DNA from: Bradymonas sp963697525
Lineage (GTDB): Bacteria > Myxococcota_A > Bradymonadia > Bradymonadales > Bradymonadaceae
DNA length: 64,000 nt
Reading direction: 5' to 3'
Assembly: GCA_963697525.1 (NCBI GenBank)
Contig: OY969087.1
Coordinates: 4,712,001 to 4,776,000, forward strand
Both the position numbers and the translations under genes were made by a program. Positions 26,369 to 35,482 of the stretch are shown here, in pieces. Under the pieces are notes generated by a model. The model did not search any database and was not told the DNA's origin. It worked only from the letters and a program-made list of their open reading frames with translations. The number at the start of each line of letters is the position of its first letter. Within the stretch, counting starts at the first letter, position 1.

Positions 26369-27640
26369 CTACTTCGGCTCGATCACCGTGATTCCATGCA
26401 TATACGGCACCAGCGCCTCGGGCACGGTCACCGAGCCGTCGGCGTTCTGGTAATTCTCCAGAATCGGGATCAAAATCCGGGGGCTCGCCGCCAACGTGTT
26501 GTTGAGGGTGTAGGCGTATTGGATGTGGCCGTCCTCGTCGCGGTAGCGGATACCCGAGCGGCGTGCCTGGTAGTCGTACAGGCTCGAACACGAGTGGGTC
26601 TCCGAGTAGCTGCTGCGCGAGGGCATCCAGGTCTCCAGCTCGTGTTTGAGGACCTGGCCCAGCCCGATCTCACCCGTGCAGGCGATGGCGACGCGGTACG
26701 GCAGATCCAGCGCCTGCATGAGGCGCTCGGAGTTGCTCAGGAGCATGTCGTGGATCTCGCGCGACTTCTCCTTATCGGCCGGGATGATCGCCACCTGCTC
26801 GACCTTGGTGAACTGGTGGACGCGGTAGACGCCGCGGGTGTCTGCCCCGGCGCTGCCGGCCTCGCGACGGAAGCACGGGCTGTAGCCGGTGTACAATTTG
26901 GGTAGCTCGTCGAGTTCGAGGATCTCATCCTGGTGGATGCTCACCAGGTAGACCTCGCTGGTGCCCACCAGCCACTTGTCGTCGCGCTCCAGGTGGTAGG
27001 TATCCTCGCGGCCGTAGGGGAAGAAGCCGGTGCCTGTGAGCGCGCTCTCGTTGACCATCACCGGGCCGAGCACCGGCTCGAAGCCCTGCTCGACCATGAT
27101 GTCCATGGCCAGGCGCATGACCGCCATCTCCAACAGCGCCCCCGCGCCCTTGAGCAGATAGGCCCGCGAGCCGGCGAATTTGACGGCGCGCTCCTTGTCG
27201 ATGATGTCGAGGATCTCGCCGAGCTCCTCGTGGTCGCGCGGCTCGAAGTCGAACTCGGTGGGCTCTTTGTATGTGCGCACCTCGACGTTGTCCTCGTCGG
27301 TCTCCCCGACGGGCACCTCCGGCAGGGCCACGTTGGGGACCATCAGCAACAGATGGTCGTATTGCTCTTTGACCTCGGCCAACTCGTCGTCGAGCTGTTG
27401 GACGCGCTCTTTGAGCTCGCGGCCCTCTTCGATGAGCGCGGGGCGTTCCTCGTTGGACGCCCGCGGGATCGACGAGGCCACCTCGTTGCGCCGCGCGCGC
27501 ACGGCCTCGTTCTCCTGGATGAGCTCGCGGCGCTGGTCGTCGAGCTCGATCAGGCGGTCGATGTCGACGTCGAAGCGCTTGTCCTTGGCCCCTTTCTTGA
27601 CCTGGTCGACGTTGTCCCGAATGAAATTGATGTCCAACAT
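26369..27640 (-). CDS. serS: Seryl-tRNA synthetase
   Basis: 423 residues. It charges tRNA-Ser (and tRNA-Sec) with serine. The N-terminal long coiled-coil arm (about 25-110, Glu/Arg-rich) binds the tRNA extra arm. The class II core has TGTGFFPYG, motif 2 in CFRREAGSAGADTRG and HQFTKVE, and a motif 3 variant LNNTLAASPRILIPILEN that keeps the essential Arg. The ATG at 27640 is preferred over upstream codons because GGAG lies about 7 nt ahead and the family begins MLDINF-like. It is convergent with the RND gene and divergent from the Cys-rich lipoprotein. Confidence 0.97.
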   Translation of the reverse strand: MLDINFIRDNVDQVKKGAKDKRFDVDIDRLIELDDQRRELIQENEAVRARRNEVASSIPRASNEERPALIEEGRELKERVQQLDDELAEVKEQYDHLLLMVPNVALPEVPVGETDEDNVEVRTYKEPTEFDFEPRDHEELGEILDIIDKERAVKFAGSRAYLLKGAGALLEMAVMRLAMDIMVEQGFEPVLGPVMVNESALTGTGFFPYGREDTYHLERDDKWLVGTSEVYLVSIHQDEILELDELPKLYTGYSPCFRREAGSAGADTRGVYRVHQFTKVEQVAIIPADKEKSREIHDMLLSNSERLMQALDLPYRVAIACTGEIGLGQVLKHELETWMPSRSSYSETHSCSSLYDYQARRSGIRYRDEDGHIQYAYTLNNTLAASPRILIPILENYQNADGSVTVPEALVPYMHGITVIEPK

Positions 27641-27802
27641 GGCAAAGCTCCGAGGTGGATCCTGGTTCGAAAATTGAGCGCTGGGCGTGTGCCCCACGGT
27701 CTGCGTTGCCCGAAGGGAACAGCAGGCGTCTTATCAATTGGCAAAACGAATGACAATTGAGTACATTGCGCACGCGCCGTCAAATTGCCCCACTTGCCGT
27801 CC

Positions 27803-28690
27803 ATGATCGTGACACGCGAGCCTTTTGCCATCGTCATCTTTTGCGTGGTCGCCGTGTTTTCCAGCGGCTGCTTCGGGGGAGACCCGCCTGCGAATACCGC
27901 CGATGCCGGCCACGACGCGGCCGTCGACGCCGACGCTGGCGGTGATGCGATGACGGACGCTGTCGGCGACACCCGCGTGGCGGTGGGCCAGCCGTGCCAC
28001 GGCCCCGAAGACTGCGTCGACGGGGCGTCGTGCATCGGCACCGGCCAGCCCAACGAGTTCATCTGCATGCACAATTGTGCCGACCCCGGGCGCATCTGTG
28101 CCGACGGAAGTGTGTGCACGCCGCGGTTGAGCCCCTCCGAGCCCATCTGTTTTACCGCGGGCACCACCCCCCGCGGGGAGCGCTGCGAGAATAACCTCGA
28201 CTGCGTGCCCGGCACGCTGTGCTTCGGCACCGAGCAGGAACGTTATTGCCTGGACGCCTGCCACGAGCTCGACCCCAACGTCTGCCCCGCGGGCACCCAT
28301 TGCGATACGGGCTCCGATGGGGGCAAAGGGCTGTGCCGCAGCGACCTGGGCGCCACCTGCGCGAGCACCGCCGACTGCGGCGACGGGCTGGACTGCTCGA
28401 CCGACTTCGGCTCGCCGCTGGCCGACGCGCTCCCCGGCGGCTATTGCACCGTCGAGGATTGCGCCTCCGACGCCGATTGCCCCGACTCCGGGGTGTGCCG
28501 CACGCTCCCGGGGGCCTCCCACCCGATCTGCCTGACCACCTGCGCGGGGGACGCCGATTGTCGGTTCAATCAGGATTATCGCTGTGTCGACGATCGTTAT
28601 TGTAACAACGTCGATAACCCGGAAGGATGCGAGGCCTTTCGCGACGGCGAAAACATCTGTTTTCCGGTGACATTGAACGCCAATTTCTGA
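27803..28690 (+). CDS. Cys-rich lipoprotein
   Basis: 295 residues. Signal peptide with lipobox FSSGC, then a linker of Asp/Ala/Gly repeats. The rest has more than 25 Cys in repeated units of the type CxxxxDC, GxxC and CxxxxxC, spaced about 40 residues apart, which would give several small disulfide knots. This architecture is common among myxobacterial-type surface lipoproteins; function unknown. The ATG at 27803 is used because the hydrophobic signal starts there; no clear Shine-Dalgarno is present. It resembles the Cys-rich lipoprotein at 45008-45661. Confidence 0.85.
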   Translation: MIVTREPFAIVIFCVVAVFSSGCFGGDPPANTADAGHDAAVDADAGGDAMTDAVGDTRVAVGQPCHGPEDCVDGASCIGTGQPNEFICMHNCADPGRICADGSVCTPRLSPSEPICFTAGTTPRGERCENNLDCVPGTLCFGTEQERYCLDACHELDPNVCPAGTHCDTGSDGGKGLCRSDLGATCASTADCGDGLDCSTDFGSPLADALPGGYCTVEDCASDADCPDSGVCRTLPGASHPICLTTCAGDADCRFNQDYRCVDDRYCNNVDNPEGCEAFRDGENICFPVTLNANF

Positions 28691-28794
28691 CGCACGCGTC
28701 CCCCTCGCAGGCGTTGCACCGGCCGGGGTGAAGTGTTAGGAGACCAGCGACGCAATCGCGCCTCTTCCCTGCCCCAGACACGCAAGAGATCGTC

Positions 28795-29442
28795 ATGAAG
28801 ATTTTTATCGACAGCGCCGATGTCAACGACATTCGCGAAGCGGCCAGCCTCGGGTTGGTCGACGGCGTGACCACCAACCCCAGTTTGGTGGCCAAGACCG
28901 GACGCAATTTCCGCGAGGTCATCGAGGAAATCTGCAGCCTGGTCGACGGGCCCGTCAGCGCCGAGGTCACCGGCCTGCAGGCCGACGAGATGGTCGCCGA
29001 AGGCACCGAATATGCCGCGTGGGCCGACAACGTGATCATCAAGGTGCCGCTGACGCGCGAGGGCCTCAAGGCGTGCAAGCGCCTGAGCTCGGACGGCATC
29101 GGTGTCAACGTGACCCTTTGCTTCTCGGCCAACCAGGCGTTGCTGGCGGCTAAGGCGGGCGCCACGTTCATCAGCCCGTTCATCGGCCGGCTCGACGACA
29201 TCGGCCACGACGGCATGGAGCTCATCGCCGACATCATCGAGATCTACGACCAATACCCGAATCTGGACACCGAGGTGCTCGTCGCGTCGGTGCGCCACCC
29301 TCGTCATGTGACCGAGGCGGCCAAATTGGGCGCCGACGTCGCCACCATCCCGTTCCCCGTCCTCGACAAAATGTTCAATCACCCGTTGACCGACAACGGG
29401 CTGGAGCGATTTTTGAAGGACTGGGAGAGCGTGAAGGCTTAA
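28795..29442 (+). CDS. tal: Transaldolase (short FSA/TalB subfamily)
   Basis: 215 residues, the short single-domain form. MKIFIDSADV, GVTTNPSL, IIKVPLT with the Schiff-base Lys83 and ISPFIGRLDD are all present. Two positions that separate fructose-6-phosphate aldolase from transaldolase carry the transaldolase residues here: Glu57 in SAEVTG and Phe129 in SPFIGR, where FSA has Gln and Tyr. It should exchange dihydroxyacetone units between sedoheptulose-7-P and glyceraldehyde-3-P in the pentose phosphate pathway. It stands alone between a lipoprotein gene and fxsA. Confidence 0.93.
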   Translation: MKIFIDSADVNDIREAASLGLVDGVTTNPSLVAKTGRNFREVIEEICSLVDGPVSAEVTGLQADEMVAEGTEYAAWADNVIIKVPLTREGLKACKRLSSDGIGVNVTLCFSANQALLAAKAGATFISPFIGRLDDIGHDGMELIADIIEIYDQYPNLDTEVLVASVRHPRHVTEAAKLGADVATIPFPVLDKMFNHPLTDNGLERFLKDWESVKA

Positions 29443-29507
29443 CCCTCGCGGGCCGCGCGGCGCCCACGCGCGGCGCGGCCCGTCTTGGAAGTCTCAAGGA
29501 GGTCCCT

Positions 29508-30020
29508 GTGGTAGCCAAGCTGCTCTTGCTTTTCACGATCGTACCGATCATTGAAATGGCGATCCTCATCCCCATGGCCCACGCCGTGGGCCTGTTGCCG
29601 ACCATCGCGCTGGTGCTCACGACCGGGTTGATGGGCGCCGTGCTCGCCAAGCGACAGGGCATGGCGGCCTGGCGACGGGTGAGCAGCGACCTGGCCGAAG
29701 GGCGCCTGCCGGCCGATTCGCTGCTCGACGGTGTGGCCGTGCTCATCGCCGGCGCCCTCCTGGTGGCTCCGGGCGTGCTCACCGACATCACGGGCTTGCT
29801 CCTGCTGGTGCCGATGTTTCGCCGCCCCCTCAAGAGCTACCTTCGCAAGCGCTTCCAGCGCTCGTTGGAGGCCAACACCGTCAACTTCATCTCTTTTGGC
29901 GGCCCCATGGACGGTAATCCCTTCGAACAGGCCTCGCCGTATGACGACGGCGAGGTCATCGACGTCACCCCCGAGGAGCCGTCGCACGTCGAGATGGGTC
30001 AGCAACACCTCAACAGCTGA
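29508..30020 (+). CDS. fxsA: FxsA family membrane protein
   Basis: 170 residues from a GTG with GGAGG about 7 nt upstream. Three to four hydrophobic helices occupy the first 110 residues, with the FxsA pattern IPIIEMAILI, TTGLMGAVLAKRQG and VAPGVLTDITGLLLLVP. The C-terminal 55 residues are hydrophilic and acidic. In E. coli FxsA affects phage T7 exclusion by F; its cellular role is unknown. It follows tal by 65 nt and is probably co-transcribed. Confidence 0.92.
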   Translation: MVAKLLLLFTIVPIIEMAILIPMAHAVGLLPTIALVLTTGLMGAVLAKRQGMAAWRRVSSDLAEGRLPADSLLDGVAVLIAGALLVAPGVLTDITGLLLLVPMFRRPLKSYLRKRFQRSLEANTVNFISFGGPMDGNPFEQASPYDDGEVIDVTPEEPSHVEMGQQHLNS

Positions 30021-30052
30021 CGATCTGGTTCACCCGCCGGTTAAGCCGCCGG

Positions 30053-30064
30053 ATGAAATTTCAT
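30053..30064. other. 12-bp palindrome in the fxsA-PHP gap
   Basis: ATGAAATTTCAT lies 33 nt past the fxsA stop in the 154-bp gap before 30175. A second 10-bp palindrome CACGTACGTG lies about 30 nt further on. Either could be an operator for the downstream gene. Confidence 0.25.
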
Positions 30065-30174
30065 TTGTGATTTTGTGCTCGTTGTTGGTACACGTACGTG
30101 CCCTGCGACGATGAATGTATGTGCGCAAGCGCCGCAAGCGCTCGCAAGAACCACTGCTACTTCCCAGATAACCG

Positions 30175-30810
30175 ATGCTTGTAGACATCCACGGCAAGTC
30201 CGCCCTCTCTCCCGACGTCTCCCTCTCGCTCGAAGACGTGCTCTTGAAGGCCAAATCAGCCGGCCTCGAGGCCGTCGCGTTTTGCGAGCGACTGTCGACC
30301 AACCTGTGCGAAGACGCCATCGCCCTGGGACGCGAGCACGATCTGACGGTGTTCATCGGCGTGGAGATCCCCACTGACCGCGGCCTCATCCTGGGGTTCG
30401 TCCCCGAGGTCGACGGGTTTTACCTGGGTGAAGAGTGGCGGCGCCTGGCCGACGTGACCGCCCCGCCCGCCGAGGCGGTGCTCGACCTGTTCGAAAGCCG
30501 CGGCGGTGCCACCATCGCCGCGCGGCCCTACGACCTGGACATCCCCTTCAACATGGGCGACCACATCTTCACGTTCGACAAATTGTCGGCCGTGGAAGTG
30601 TTCAACTCGCGCGTGGGTGGGATCCAACAGAACTTCGCCATGGAGGCGGCCGCGTTCATGGAGCTGTCCTCCGTGGGCGGCAGTGACCCCACCGACTCGC
30701 TGGACGCCGTGGGCCGCTACGCGACCTTCTTCGAGAACGACCTCACCACGCAGCGCGACTTCGTCGAGGCGCTCAAGAACGCCGAATATTGGGCTGTGAA
30801 GTTGGACTAA
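30175..30810 (+). CDS. PHP-domain-like protein lacking most metal ligands
   Basis: 211 residues. The overall order of PHP phosphoesterase strands can be followed, but the ligands are mostly lost. The first motif is VDIHGKS instead of D-x-H-x-H. The TDH motif is replaced by AFCERL. GVEIP (Glu64) is kept, AHP has become AARP (Arg117), EVFNSR is kept and the last motif reads GGSDPTD. It is therefore probably catalytically dead or altered, acting as a binding or regulatory protein. There is no signal peptide. The Shine-Dalgarno is poor. It is convergent with the PfkB kinase gene. Confidence 0.78.
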   Translation: MLVDIHGKSALSPDVSLSLEDVLLKAKSAGLEAVAFCERLSTNLCEDAIALGREHDLTVFIGVEIPTDRGLILGFVPEVDGFYLGEEWRRLADVTAPPAEAVLDLFESRGGATIAARPYDLDIPFNMGDHIFTFDKLSAVEVFNSRVGGIQQNFAMEAAAFMELSSVGGSDPTDSLDAVGRYATFFENDLTTQRDFVEALKNAEYWAVKLD

Positions 30811-30816
30811 GCTGGT

Positions 30817-30840
30817 TGGGACGCCCGAACCGGCGTCCCA
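30817..30840. terminator. Bidirectional terminator-like hairpin
   Basis: TGGGACGCC and GGCGTCCCA form a 9-bp stem with a 6-nt loop, placed between the convergent stops at 30810 and 30848. There is no T-run. Confidence 0.55.
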
Positions 30841-30847
30841 GCAAGGC

Positions 30848-31735
30848 TCAAGCCTTCAGGATATCGTCGACCGACGCGATGGCGCTGCGCCCGCCGATGT
30901 CGGTGCACGAGATCGCCGCCGCCTTGTTGGCGAATTCGATGAGGTGGGCGAAATCCCAATCGTGCAGCATGCCGTAGGCCAGCGCCCCCAGAAAGACGTC
31001 GCCGGCGCCCGTCGTGTCCACGACGTCGACCGGATGGGCGGGCTGGCGGATCATCTCGCCTTGCGCGGCGTCCATGCCGACCACCCCCTCGTCCCCCATC
31101 GTCACGATCACGCGGCTGGGGCCGCGCTCGAGCAGCGCCGGACACAAGCTCTCCAGGCGGCCGATGCCGGCGAACGCGCTGGCGAAACGCTCGGAGGCGA
31201 CCAGAAAATCGGCGTTGGCCACCAACTCGGCGGCGTCCTGCTGATTGCGGTTGGCCTCGAAGACCACCGTGGTGCCCCGCTCGCGGGCAGCGCGCATCAA
31301 CTCTAATTGGGGGGCTTTCTGGTGTCCGTCGACCAGCAGCAGATCGATGTCGTCGAGCACGGCCGGGTCGACCTCGTCGGCGCGAAGTGCCGAGACGCTG
31401 CCGCGGGTATACACCGTCTTCTTGCGACCGGAACTACTCTCGATGAGCAGAAACCGGAACTGACTGACCGCGCCGTCCTCGTGGATGATGTCGCTGGTGT
31501 CGACGCCCTCGTCGGCCAGCGTCATCTCGATGAGCTTGCCGCGCGGGTCATTGCCGACCTTGCCGACGAACTTGGTCTCCACGCCCCAACGCGCCAGCGC
31601 CGCCACGGCGGTGGCCGCACAGCCGCCACCCTGGACGCTGAACTTGGACATTTCAGCCTTGAGGTTGGGCTCGAGGAACCGTTCGACGACGCCGATATGG
31701 TCGAGAGTACAACTACCAACACTGAGTACACGCAT
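30848..31735 (-). CDS. PfkB-family carbohydrate kinase
   Basis: 295 residues from the ATG at 31735, with GGAG about 8 nt upstream. The ribokinase-like fold shows GGGCAATAVAALARWG near the N-terminus, a sugar-binding lid, and the anion-hole/catalytic motif DTTGAGDVFLGA near residue 250. The exact sugar or nucleoside cannot be told. The VGSCTLDHIG start and the Cys in GGGCAAT match kinases annotated broadly as ribokinase, adenosine kinase or sugar kinase. Cytoplasmic. It diverges from the beta-propeller lipoprotein gene across a 347-bp gap. Confidence 0.92.
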   Translation of the reverse strand: MRVLSVGSCTLDHIGVVERFLEPNLKAEMSKFSVQGGGCAATAVAALARWGVETKFVGKVGNDPRGKLIEMTLADEGVDTSDIIHEDGAVSQFRFLLIESSSGRKKTVYTRGSVSALRADEVDPAVLDDIDLLLVDGHQKAPQLELMRAARERGTTVVFEANRNQQDAAELVANADFLVASERFASAFAGIGRLESLCPALLERGPSRVIVTMGDEGVVGMDAAQGEMIRQPAHPVDVVDTTGAGDVFLGALAYGMLHDWDFAHLIEFANKAAAISCTDIGGRSAIASVDDILKA

Positions 31736-32082
31736 CAGAAACGCTCCAGGCGGATGAGACGCCAATCCACTCTTCCTGCCACCCGTCGAGAATACAGGTT
31801 GAGCGCGGTTTCGCGCAAGCGCGCCGCCCCGTAATATCGATGCCCTGCGATGCCCTCGGCCACAAGTCCATCCCCCTCAGATCTTCGACCGTCGTTCGCC
31901 CATCCGCCTCAAATTTCTGCGAACTCCCCACAGGCGCTCCCGACAGGCAAGCACGCCAAGCTCCTGTAATGTCACTGGCTTTTGGCCGCACGCCACATCC
32001 GGCATTGAACTTGCTACACGAGAAGACGTCCCGTTTGACCCATGCTCTTTGGTGAAATTGCACCGCTTCTTGTGAGGATGAC
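31736..32082. other. Divergent intergenic region, 347 bp
   Basis: It holds the leaders of the PfkB kinase (left) and the beta-propeller lipoprotein (right, GAGG 6 nt before its ATG). I found no convincing promoter pair, hairpin or small coding gene. The open frames across it have no Shine-Dalgarno and unusual composition. Confidence 0.6.
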
Positions 32083-35000
32083 ATGTTCCGACCCACGCAC
32101 GACAAACGGCTCGCCGTACTCGGCGCCGCGCTGATTGCCTGGACGTTCTCCGGATGTACGCCTTCGAATAACGGCGGTGATTCCGGCGGTCCGAATGGCG
32201 GCACGCACGAGCAGCACAATCGCTACGTCGGCCAGACCGACTTCGTCTCCGCCGACGGGCGCAATGGGCAGCAGAGCCAGGACAACACCGCCGGCGGCCG
32301 AGGCGCGGCCGATGGCGACGCCGCCGCCCCGGCCCAGGGATCTGGCAACAGCTCCAATCGCACCGTCGAGGAAGGCGACATCTACCAGGTCATGCAGGAC
32401 GAGCACTACGTGCTCAACCTCAACGCCTATCGGGGCCTGCAGATCATCGACTTCAGCGACCCCTCCGACCCCACCGTCATCGGACGCGTGCGCGTGACGG
32501 GCACGCCGGTGGAGATGTACCAGGTTGGCCAGCGCGTATTTGTGTTGATGAATAACTGGCGCAGCTACTACGGCACGCGCGACGACCTGCTGCCAACGCA
32601 ATACCAGGGCGGCCTGGTCATGGCGGTCGACGTCAGCGACCCGCACCACCCCACCGTGACCGGTCAGGCCCAGGTGCCGGGCACTATCCGCACCAGTCGA
32701 CTCACCCGTGGAGGCGGACAGGAGGCGTTGTTCGTCGTCGCCAACGACTACACCAACGGCACGAATCAGACCTACGTCAAAAGCTTCAGCGTCTCGTCGC
32801 ACGGGCGCCTGCAGGACAAGAGCGAGCTCGAGCTCGGCGGCTACGTCTCCGACATCCAGGCCACGCCCCAGCGCTTGATGGTCGCGCGCAACAACTACGA
32901 CGGCAGCAACGGCTATCAGACGCAGATCTCCCTCGTCGACATCAGCAGCCCCACCGGCGAGATGGTCGAAGGCGACTCCGTGCGCGTCAGCGGCATCGTG
33001 AACAACCAGTTCAACATGGACATCGAGGGCGATGTAATGCGCGTCGTCTCGTCGGGAAGCTGGAACGGCTCCGACACCAACCACCTGGAGACCTTCGACA
33101 TCTCCGACATCCACCATATTACCCCCATCGACCACGACACCTTCGGCGACGGCGAGCAGCTCTACGCGACCCTTTTCCAGTCCGACCGCGCCTTCTTCGT
33201 CACTTATCGACGCCGCGATCCCTTCCACGCTTTTTCGATCGACGCCGACGGCCACGCCCAGGAGCAAAGCGAGTTCACGGTGTCCGGCTGGAACGATTAC
33301 TTCAAGTCCGTCGCGAGCGGCACGCGCCTGATCGGCATCGGCAAGAACGACCAGAACGCCAACACCATGGCCGTGAGCCTGTACGACACCACCGACCTGC
33401 ACAACAGCCACCCGCTGGTCGCCCGCGCGGAGGTCGACCTGGACTGGAGTTGGTCGCAGGCCCAATGGGACCACCAGGCCTACTCGGTGCTCGAAAAGGC
33501 CACCCACGTGTACGCCGCCAACGGCGAGTTGGAGACCGGCCTGGTGCTGCTGCCGTTCTCCGGCTACGACCGCAACGCCGACCACTGGGTCGCCGGCGTG
33601 CAGATCTTTACCTTTTCGAAGGATACGCTCACCCTTCGCGGTACGATGGACCACGGCTCGTCGGTGCGACGAAGCTTCGTGGCCGACCGCAACGCCAACA
33701 CGACCGCCAACCTCTCCGACGTGGAGCTGAGCCTCTTCGACACCTCCGACCCGGACACGCCCCAGGAGTTAGGGCGCGTGGAGTTGGCGCCCAGCTATCG
33801 CGACTTCTGGGTCTTCGGTGACTACGGCGTGCGCCGCGACGGCCGCCAGCGCTACTACGGCTACTACCCGTCCAGTGCCAACATCCAGGCCACGGACAGC
33901 CTGGAGGTGGTCTCCCTCGACGGCGACCCGGACACGGCGCCCACGCTCACCTCGATCGACATTCCCAGCAACGCCAGCGTCTTTCGGCACGCGGACCAAT
34001 TGGTCGTGGTCAACCAGACACCGTTGTCGACGGCCGCGTCGACCGACCCGCAGCGCATGCAGACCGATATCGACGTGTGGGATCTCAGCACCCCGAGCCT
34101 GCCGGCGCACCTGGGAAGCCTGACCACCGACCAGATCGAGCCGGACTACTTCCGCAGCTACGGCGTCGGCGATTGCATGGACTGCGGGGGCTACTATTAC
34201 GGCGGCAACGACGCCAAGGTGGTCGGCGACGCGTTGGTCTTTGACACGCCTCACAACGAGCGCGAATTGCAGGGCACGACTCACTACCGCTACATCAACG
34301 CCGAGGCCCAGTACGCCGGCAATAATTGCTGGAGCGCCGACGCTCCCGAGCAGTGCACCTACTATGGCGGCGGCATCAGTTGCAGCCAACTCGAGCGTCT
34401 CGACGGCACGATGGAGCCGGAGGTGTGCCAGGGGAGCATCCAGCGATGCACGCGCGACGCGGACGGCCAGGTATCCTGCGAGGATGTCGACCCGGCAGAC
34501 ATCGACACCCGCCAGACCACCTACGACTACGACCAGTACCGCTACTGGAACCACTACGACCTGCAGTCGGTCGACCTGAGCAATCCCGCTCAGCCCTCGC
34601 TTTCCAACACGGTGTCGATGCCCGACACCGAGGATGACGTGAGCACGCTCGTCAGCGGGGACAGCCTGTACCTGACCTACAGGCAGACCGCCCAGGTCGT
34701 CGGCGACAACCGCCCCTACGTGCGCTACTACGCCAAGAGGGTCGACTTCGCCCAGCCGTCCAGCCCGCAGGTGGACGCGCCGGTCAACATCCCCGGCGAG
34801 CTCATCGCCGTCGACGGCGAGACCATCCTGACGCGCGACTTTCTGTGGGGCGAGCACATCGTGGAGACCTCCATCGACAAGCTGTTGGTCCATGACGGGC
34901 TGGCGTACCTCAAGGGCAGCCAGCGCTTCCGCGACCGCCAGGTCGAGCAGGTCGCCCTCGACCACGCCGGGCACGTGCTGGTCAGCCATCGACTGGCCTG

Positions 35001-35355
35001 GCGAGTCGCCGACGACCAGGTGCACGCCACCGGCTCCTCCGACCAGGTCGACCAGACCAACCACCTGACCATCCTCGACCTGGGCGCCGACGACCTCACC
35101 AAGCTCGCCGACCTCGAGGTCGATAGTTGGGCCTCGCTTCGCGACGCGCGCCTCGGACGCGCTCTGTTCGCGGTTCCCGGCGGGCTGCTGGTCATCAACC
35201 TCGACACGCCCAGCGCCCCCTACGCCCAGGCCTACTTCCCCACGCGGGGCTGGCCGCGTGACATTGTGGTCGACGGTGACGACATTTATTTCGCGGGCGG
35301 CCTGTATGGCTTGTACAAGTTCGGTCTGAACGAGACCAACTTGGCCAGCCAGTGA
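32083..35355 (+). CDS. Secreted beta-propeller-domain lipoprotein
   Basis: 1,090 residues. Lipoprotein signal with lipobox TFSGC, then a Gly/Asn/Ser/Asp linker to about residue 95. The rest consists of repeated propeller blades of the LVIVD-like type (LQIIDFSDPSDPTVIGRV, LVMAVDVSDPHHPTV, DVWDLSTPSLPAHLGSL, LQSVDLSNPAQPSLSN). It matches the general plan of the secreted C-terminal beta-propeller family (Beta_propel). Blade signature: hydrophobic-V-D-hydrophobic-S-x-P-x-x-P. Cys residues cluster in an insert near 685-810 (GDCMDCGGYYYGG, CQGSIQRC). Likely an outer-surface scaffold or adhesin. No frameshift is seen. Confidence 0.88.
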   Translation: MFRPTHDKRLAVLGAALIAWTFSGCTPSNNGGDSGGPNGGTHEQHNRYVGQTDFVSADGRNGQQSQDNTAGGRGAADGDAAAPAQGSGNSSNRTVEEGDIYQVMQDEHYVLNLNAYRGLQIIDFSDPSDPTVIGRVRVTGTPVEMYQVGQRVFVLMNNWRSYYGTRDDLLPTQYQGGLVMAVDVSDPHHPTVTGQAQVPGTIRTSRLTRGGGQEALFVVANDYTNGTNQTYVKSFSVSSHGRLQDKSELELGGYVSDIQATPQRLMVARNNYDGSNGYQTQISLVDISSPTGEMVEGDSVRVSGIVNNQFNMDIEGDVMRVVSSGSWNGSDTNHLETFDISDIHHITPIDHDTFGDGEQLYATLFQSDRAFFVTYRRRDPFHAFSIDADGHAQEQSEFTVSGWNDYFKSVASGTRLIGIGKNDQNANTMAVSLYDTTDLHNSHPLVARAEVDLDWSWSQAQWDHQAYSVLEKATHVYAANGELETGLVLLPFSGYDRNADHWVAGVQIFTFSKDTLTLRGTMDHGSSVRRSFVADRNANTTANLSDVELSLFDTSDPDTPQELGRVELAPSYRDFWVFGDYGVRRDGRQRYYGYYPSSANIQATDSLEVVSLDGDPDTAPTLTSIDIPSNASVFRHADQLVVVNQTPLSTAASTDPQRMQTDIDVWDLSTPSLPAHLGSLTTDQIEPDYFRSYGVGDCMDCGGYYYGGNDAKVVGDALVFDTPHNERELQGTTHYRYINAEAQYAGNNCWSADAPEQCTYYGGGISCSQLERLDGTMEPEVCQGSIQRCTRDADGQVSCEDVDPADIDTRQTTYDYDQYRYWNHYDLQSVDLSNPAQPSLSNTVSMPDTEDDVSTLVSGDSLYLTYRQTAQVVGDNRPYVRYYAKRVDFAQPSSPQVDAPVNIPGELIAVDGETILTRDFLWGEHIVETSIDKLLVHDGLAYLKGSQRFRDRQVEQVALDHAGHVLVSHRLAWRVADDQVHATGSSDQVDQTNHLTILDLGADDLTKLADLEVDSWASLRDARLGRALFAVPGGLLVINLDTPSAPYAQAYFPTRGWPRDIVVDGDDIYFAGGLYGLYKFGLNETNLASQ

Positions 35356-35418
35356 GGTAGCGCTCCGTTCGCCGGCGCGGCCATGTCTCGTCGGCGGAAC
35401 CAAAGGGGGATTGCGTGG

Positions 35419-35448
35419 AAGGCGCGGGCTCGCAAGAGCCGGCGCCTT
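35419..35448. terminator. Bidirectional hairpin between convergent genes
   Basis: AAGGCGC pairs with GCGCCTT, and inside it GGCTC pairs with GAGCC around a GCAA tetraloop. It lies between the propeller gene stop (35355) and the amine oxidase stop (35483). Confidence 0.6.
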
Positions 35449-35482
35449 CGCACGTTCTCGAGCTCTCGCGCGCGGACGCCTG

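Noticed and set aside
28795..29442. Naming the gene as fructose-6-phosphate aldolase
   Set aside because: Glu57 and Phe129 match transaldolase rather than aldolase residues.
31713..32219. Minus-strand frame across the PfkB/propeller gap
   Set aside because: No Shine-Dalgarno or domain, and it runs into the propeller lipoprotein's signal region on the other strand.
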